A stretch of 64,000 nucleotides of DNA from Alcaligenaceae bacterium (GTDB lineage Bacteria > Pseudomonadota > Gammaproteobacteria > Burkholderiales > Burkholderiaceae_B): NCBI GenBank assembly GCA_013416395.1, contig JACCEP010000003.1, positions 372,001-436,000 on the forward strand, written 5' to 3'. How positions within the stretch are numbered: position 1 is the first letter of the stretch; the number at the start of each line of letters is the position of its first letter. The translations under genes and the position numbers were made by a program. The notes beneath the pieces were generated by a model that was not told the origin of the DNA, did no database searches, and was given only the letters and a program-made list of their open reading frames with translations. Positions 62,974-64,000 of the stretch are shown here, in pieces.

Positions 62974-64000
62974 ATGACAATCCGCCACGCCTCACCCGAC
63001 GCCATTGAATCGCCTTATGCGTGGGCGCGGCTATTTGTTTCGCTGCTTATTATGACGATAGGCAGTTCTGGCATGTATACGATTACCGTCGTATTGCCAC
63101 AAATTGAAACCGAGTTTTCGGTGAGCCGGGGCGACGCATCCCTGCCCTATATGCTGACGATGATAGGCTTTGGCCTGGGTTCGGTGCTCATGGGCCGCTT
63201 TGCCGATATGTTCGGCATTTTTCGCACCATTATCTTTGGCGCAGTGTGCTTGGGCGGCGGGTACTGGATGGCGGGTGCTGCACAAAGCCTGCTGGCTTTT
63301 TCCATAGCCCAGGCTTTGCTTATCGGCATTGGTGCAGCGGGCAGTTTCACACCACTGGTTGCCGACACGTCACAATGGTTTTACCGGCGTCGTGGCATAG
63401 CGGTGGCCATTTGCATGAGCGGCAACTACCTGGCAGGTACGCTTTGGCCACCCGTCGTACAGCATTTTATTGAATCCGCAGGCTGGCGCCTGACCTATCA
63501 AGGTACGGGTCTGTTCTGCCTGGTCAGCATGCTTGCGTTGTCATGGATGTGCAGGCTTCGTCCACCTGTGAGCAGCACAGGCCTTAAAACGCACAGCAAT
63601 GGCCCTGTTCGTCGTTTCGCCCAGGAAGCCGCCAGTTCAAACCCGGCACGACCGCTAGGCTTTAGCCCCGGTGCTCTGCAGGCACTGTTATGTATTGCAG
63701 GCGTTGCGTGCTGTGTAGCCATGGCCATGCCTCAGGTGCATATCGTGGCCTATTGCATGGATTTGGGTTTTGGCGCGGCACGCGGCGCACAAATGCTGTC
63801 ACTGATGTTGGGTCTGGGCATAATCAGTCGCCTGGGCTCAGGCTGGATCTCCGACCATATTGGCGGTCTGCGCACGCTATTGCTTGGTTCCGCATTACAG
63901 GGGCTGGCACTATGCATGTTTTTGGCAGGCAACGGCCTAGTCTCGCTTTATGTAATCTCAGGCATGTTTGGTTTGTTTCAGGGCGGCATCGTGCCCGCCT
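62974..64000 (+). CDS. MFS transporter (N-terminal 342 residues; cut by window end)
   Basis: The frame is open from ATG 62974 to the end of the window. It has multiple membrane helices and the MFS motif between helices 2 and 3 in GLGSVLMGRFADMFGIFRTI, repeated in the second half as LGSGWISDHIGGLRTLLLG. It resembles the monocarboxylate/oxalate-formate-type transporters, but the substrate is unknown. Confidence 0.9.
   Translation, partial: MTIRHASPDAIESPYAWARLFVSLLIMTIGSSGMYTITVVLPQIETEFSVSRGDASLPYMLTMIGFGLGSVLMGRFADMFGIFRTIIFGAVCLGGGYWMAGAAQSLLAFSIAQALLIGIGAAGSFTPLVADTSQWFYRRRGIAVAICMSGNYLAGTLWPPVVQHFIESAGWRLTYQGTGLFCLVSMLALSWMCRLRPPVSSTGLKTHSNGPVRRFAQEAASSNPARPLGFSPGALQALLCIAGVACCVAMAMPQVHIVAYCMDLGFGAARGAQMLSLMLGLGIISRLGSGWISDHIGGLRTLLLGSALQGLALCMFLAGNGLVSLYVISGMFGLFQGGIVPA

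Overview
The window looks like a chromosomal segment of a betaproteobacterium of the order Burkholderiales, most likely an Alcaligenaceae-type organism. That is an inference from gene content and gene order: mltG-tmk-holB-tatD-ankyrin gene, ratA-rnfH facing smpB, a cyanide-insensitive type cytochrome bd, azurin, cueR-copZ-copA, and [4Fe-4S] type CysH with CysD/CysN. The DNA is GC-rich apart from one very AT-rich spot near 46.3-46.5 kb. No rRNA, tRNA, CRISPR array, prophage or intact transposase was seen.

Layout. 1-6.8 kb: a minus-strand sugar-phosphate operon, transcribed HAD phosphatase -> transaldolase -> Pgi -> Pgm -> transketolase (cut by the window edge). 7.4-9.8 kb: a divergent membrane PQQ-dependent dehydrogenase. 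9.9-11.7 kb: Crp/Fnr-type regulator, ArfB, PanD. 11.9-25.5 kb: a complete minus-strand GlgE-pathway operon, glgE -> treS/maltokinase fusion -> glgB -> glgX -> malQ, which would turn trehalose into branched alpha-glucan and take it apart again. 25.7-28.6 kb: assimilatory sulfate reduction (cysH-cysD-cysN). 29-34 kb: HdeD-type membrane protein, cbpA-cbpM, an O-methyltransferase, azurin behind a perfect FNR-type box, and the copper circuit cueR/copZ/copA with two recognisable 19-bp-spacer CueR promoters. 36-38.7 kb: cydAB with a small DUF2474 partner. 38.9-46 kb: PRC-barrel protein, a RES/Xre toxin-antitoxin pair with a clear operator, DMT exporter, ArsC, peroxiredoxin, glutathione transferase, lipoprotein and ankyrin protein. 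46.5-55 kb: core genes tatD, holB, tmk, mltG, ygfZ, with a 3.7-kb island wedged exactly between tmk and holB. 55-59 kb: valine catabolism (acyl-CoA dehydrogenase, 3-hydroxyisobutyryl-CoA hydrolase, 3-hydroxyisobutyrate dehydrogenase). 59-64 kb: RnfH, RatA, SmpB, an enlarged Ogt, NDH-2 and the start of an MFS transporter.

The most notable observations are: (1) the tmk-holB junction is duplicated as 40-bp imperfect direct repeats flanking a 3.7-kb island that holds yghU, an APH-fold gene, a TVP38-family gene and gene remnants; (2) MalQ carries a four-fold tandem copy of its own conserved EQxNxPGT motif; (3) GlgE carries an extra ~400-residue N-terminal domain that looks like a catalytically dead GH13 barrel; (4) the window is unusually rich in unrelated short tandem repeats (6, 7, 18, 37, 41, 50, 51, 54 and 68 bp units), two of which are copies of the 3' end of the adjacent gene (glgE, cysN); (5) an 11-bp perfect inverted repeat abuts the glgE start codon, which lacks a ribosome binding site.

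How the parts fit: Pgm and Pgi connect glucose-1-phosphate, glucose-6-phosphate and fructose-6-phosphate, and Tal/Tkt connect these to the pentose phosphate pool. The glucan operon stores and releases the same sugar units. No otsAB, treYZ, glgA or glgC is present in the window, so the trehalose that feeds TreS must come from elsewhere.
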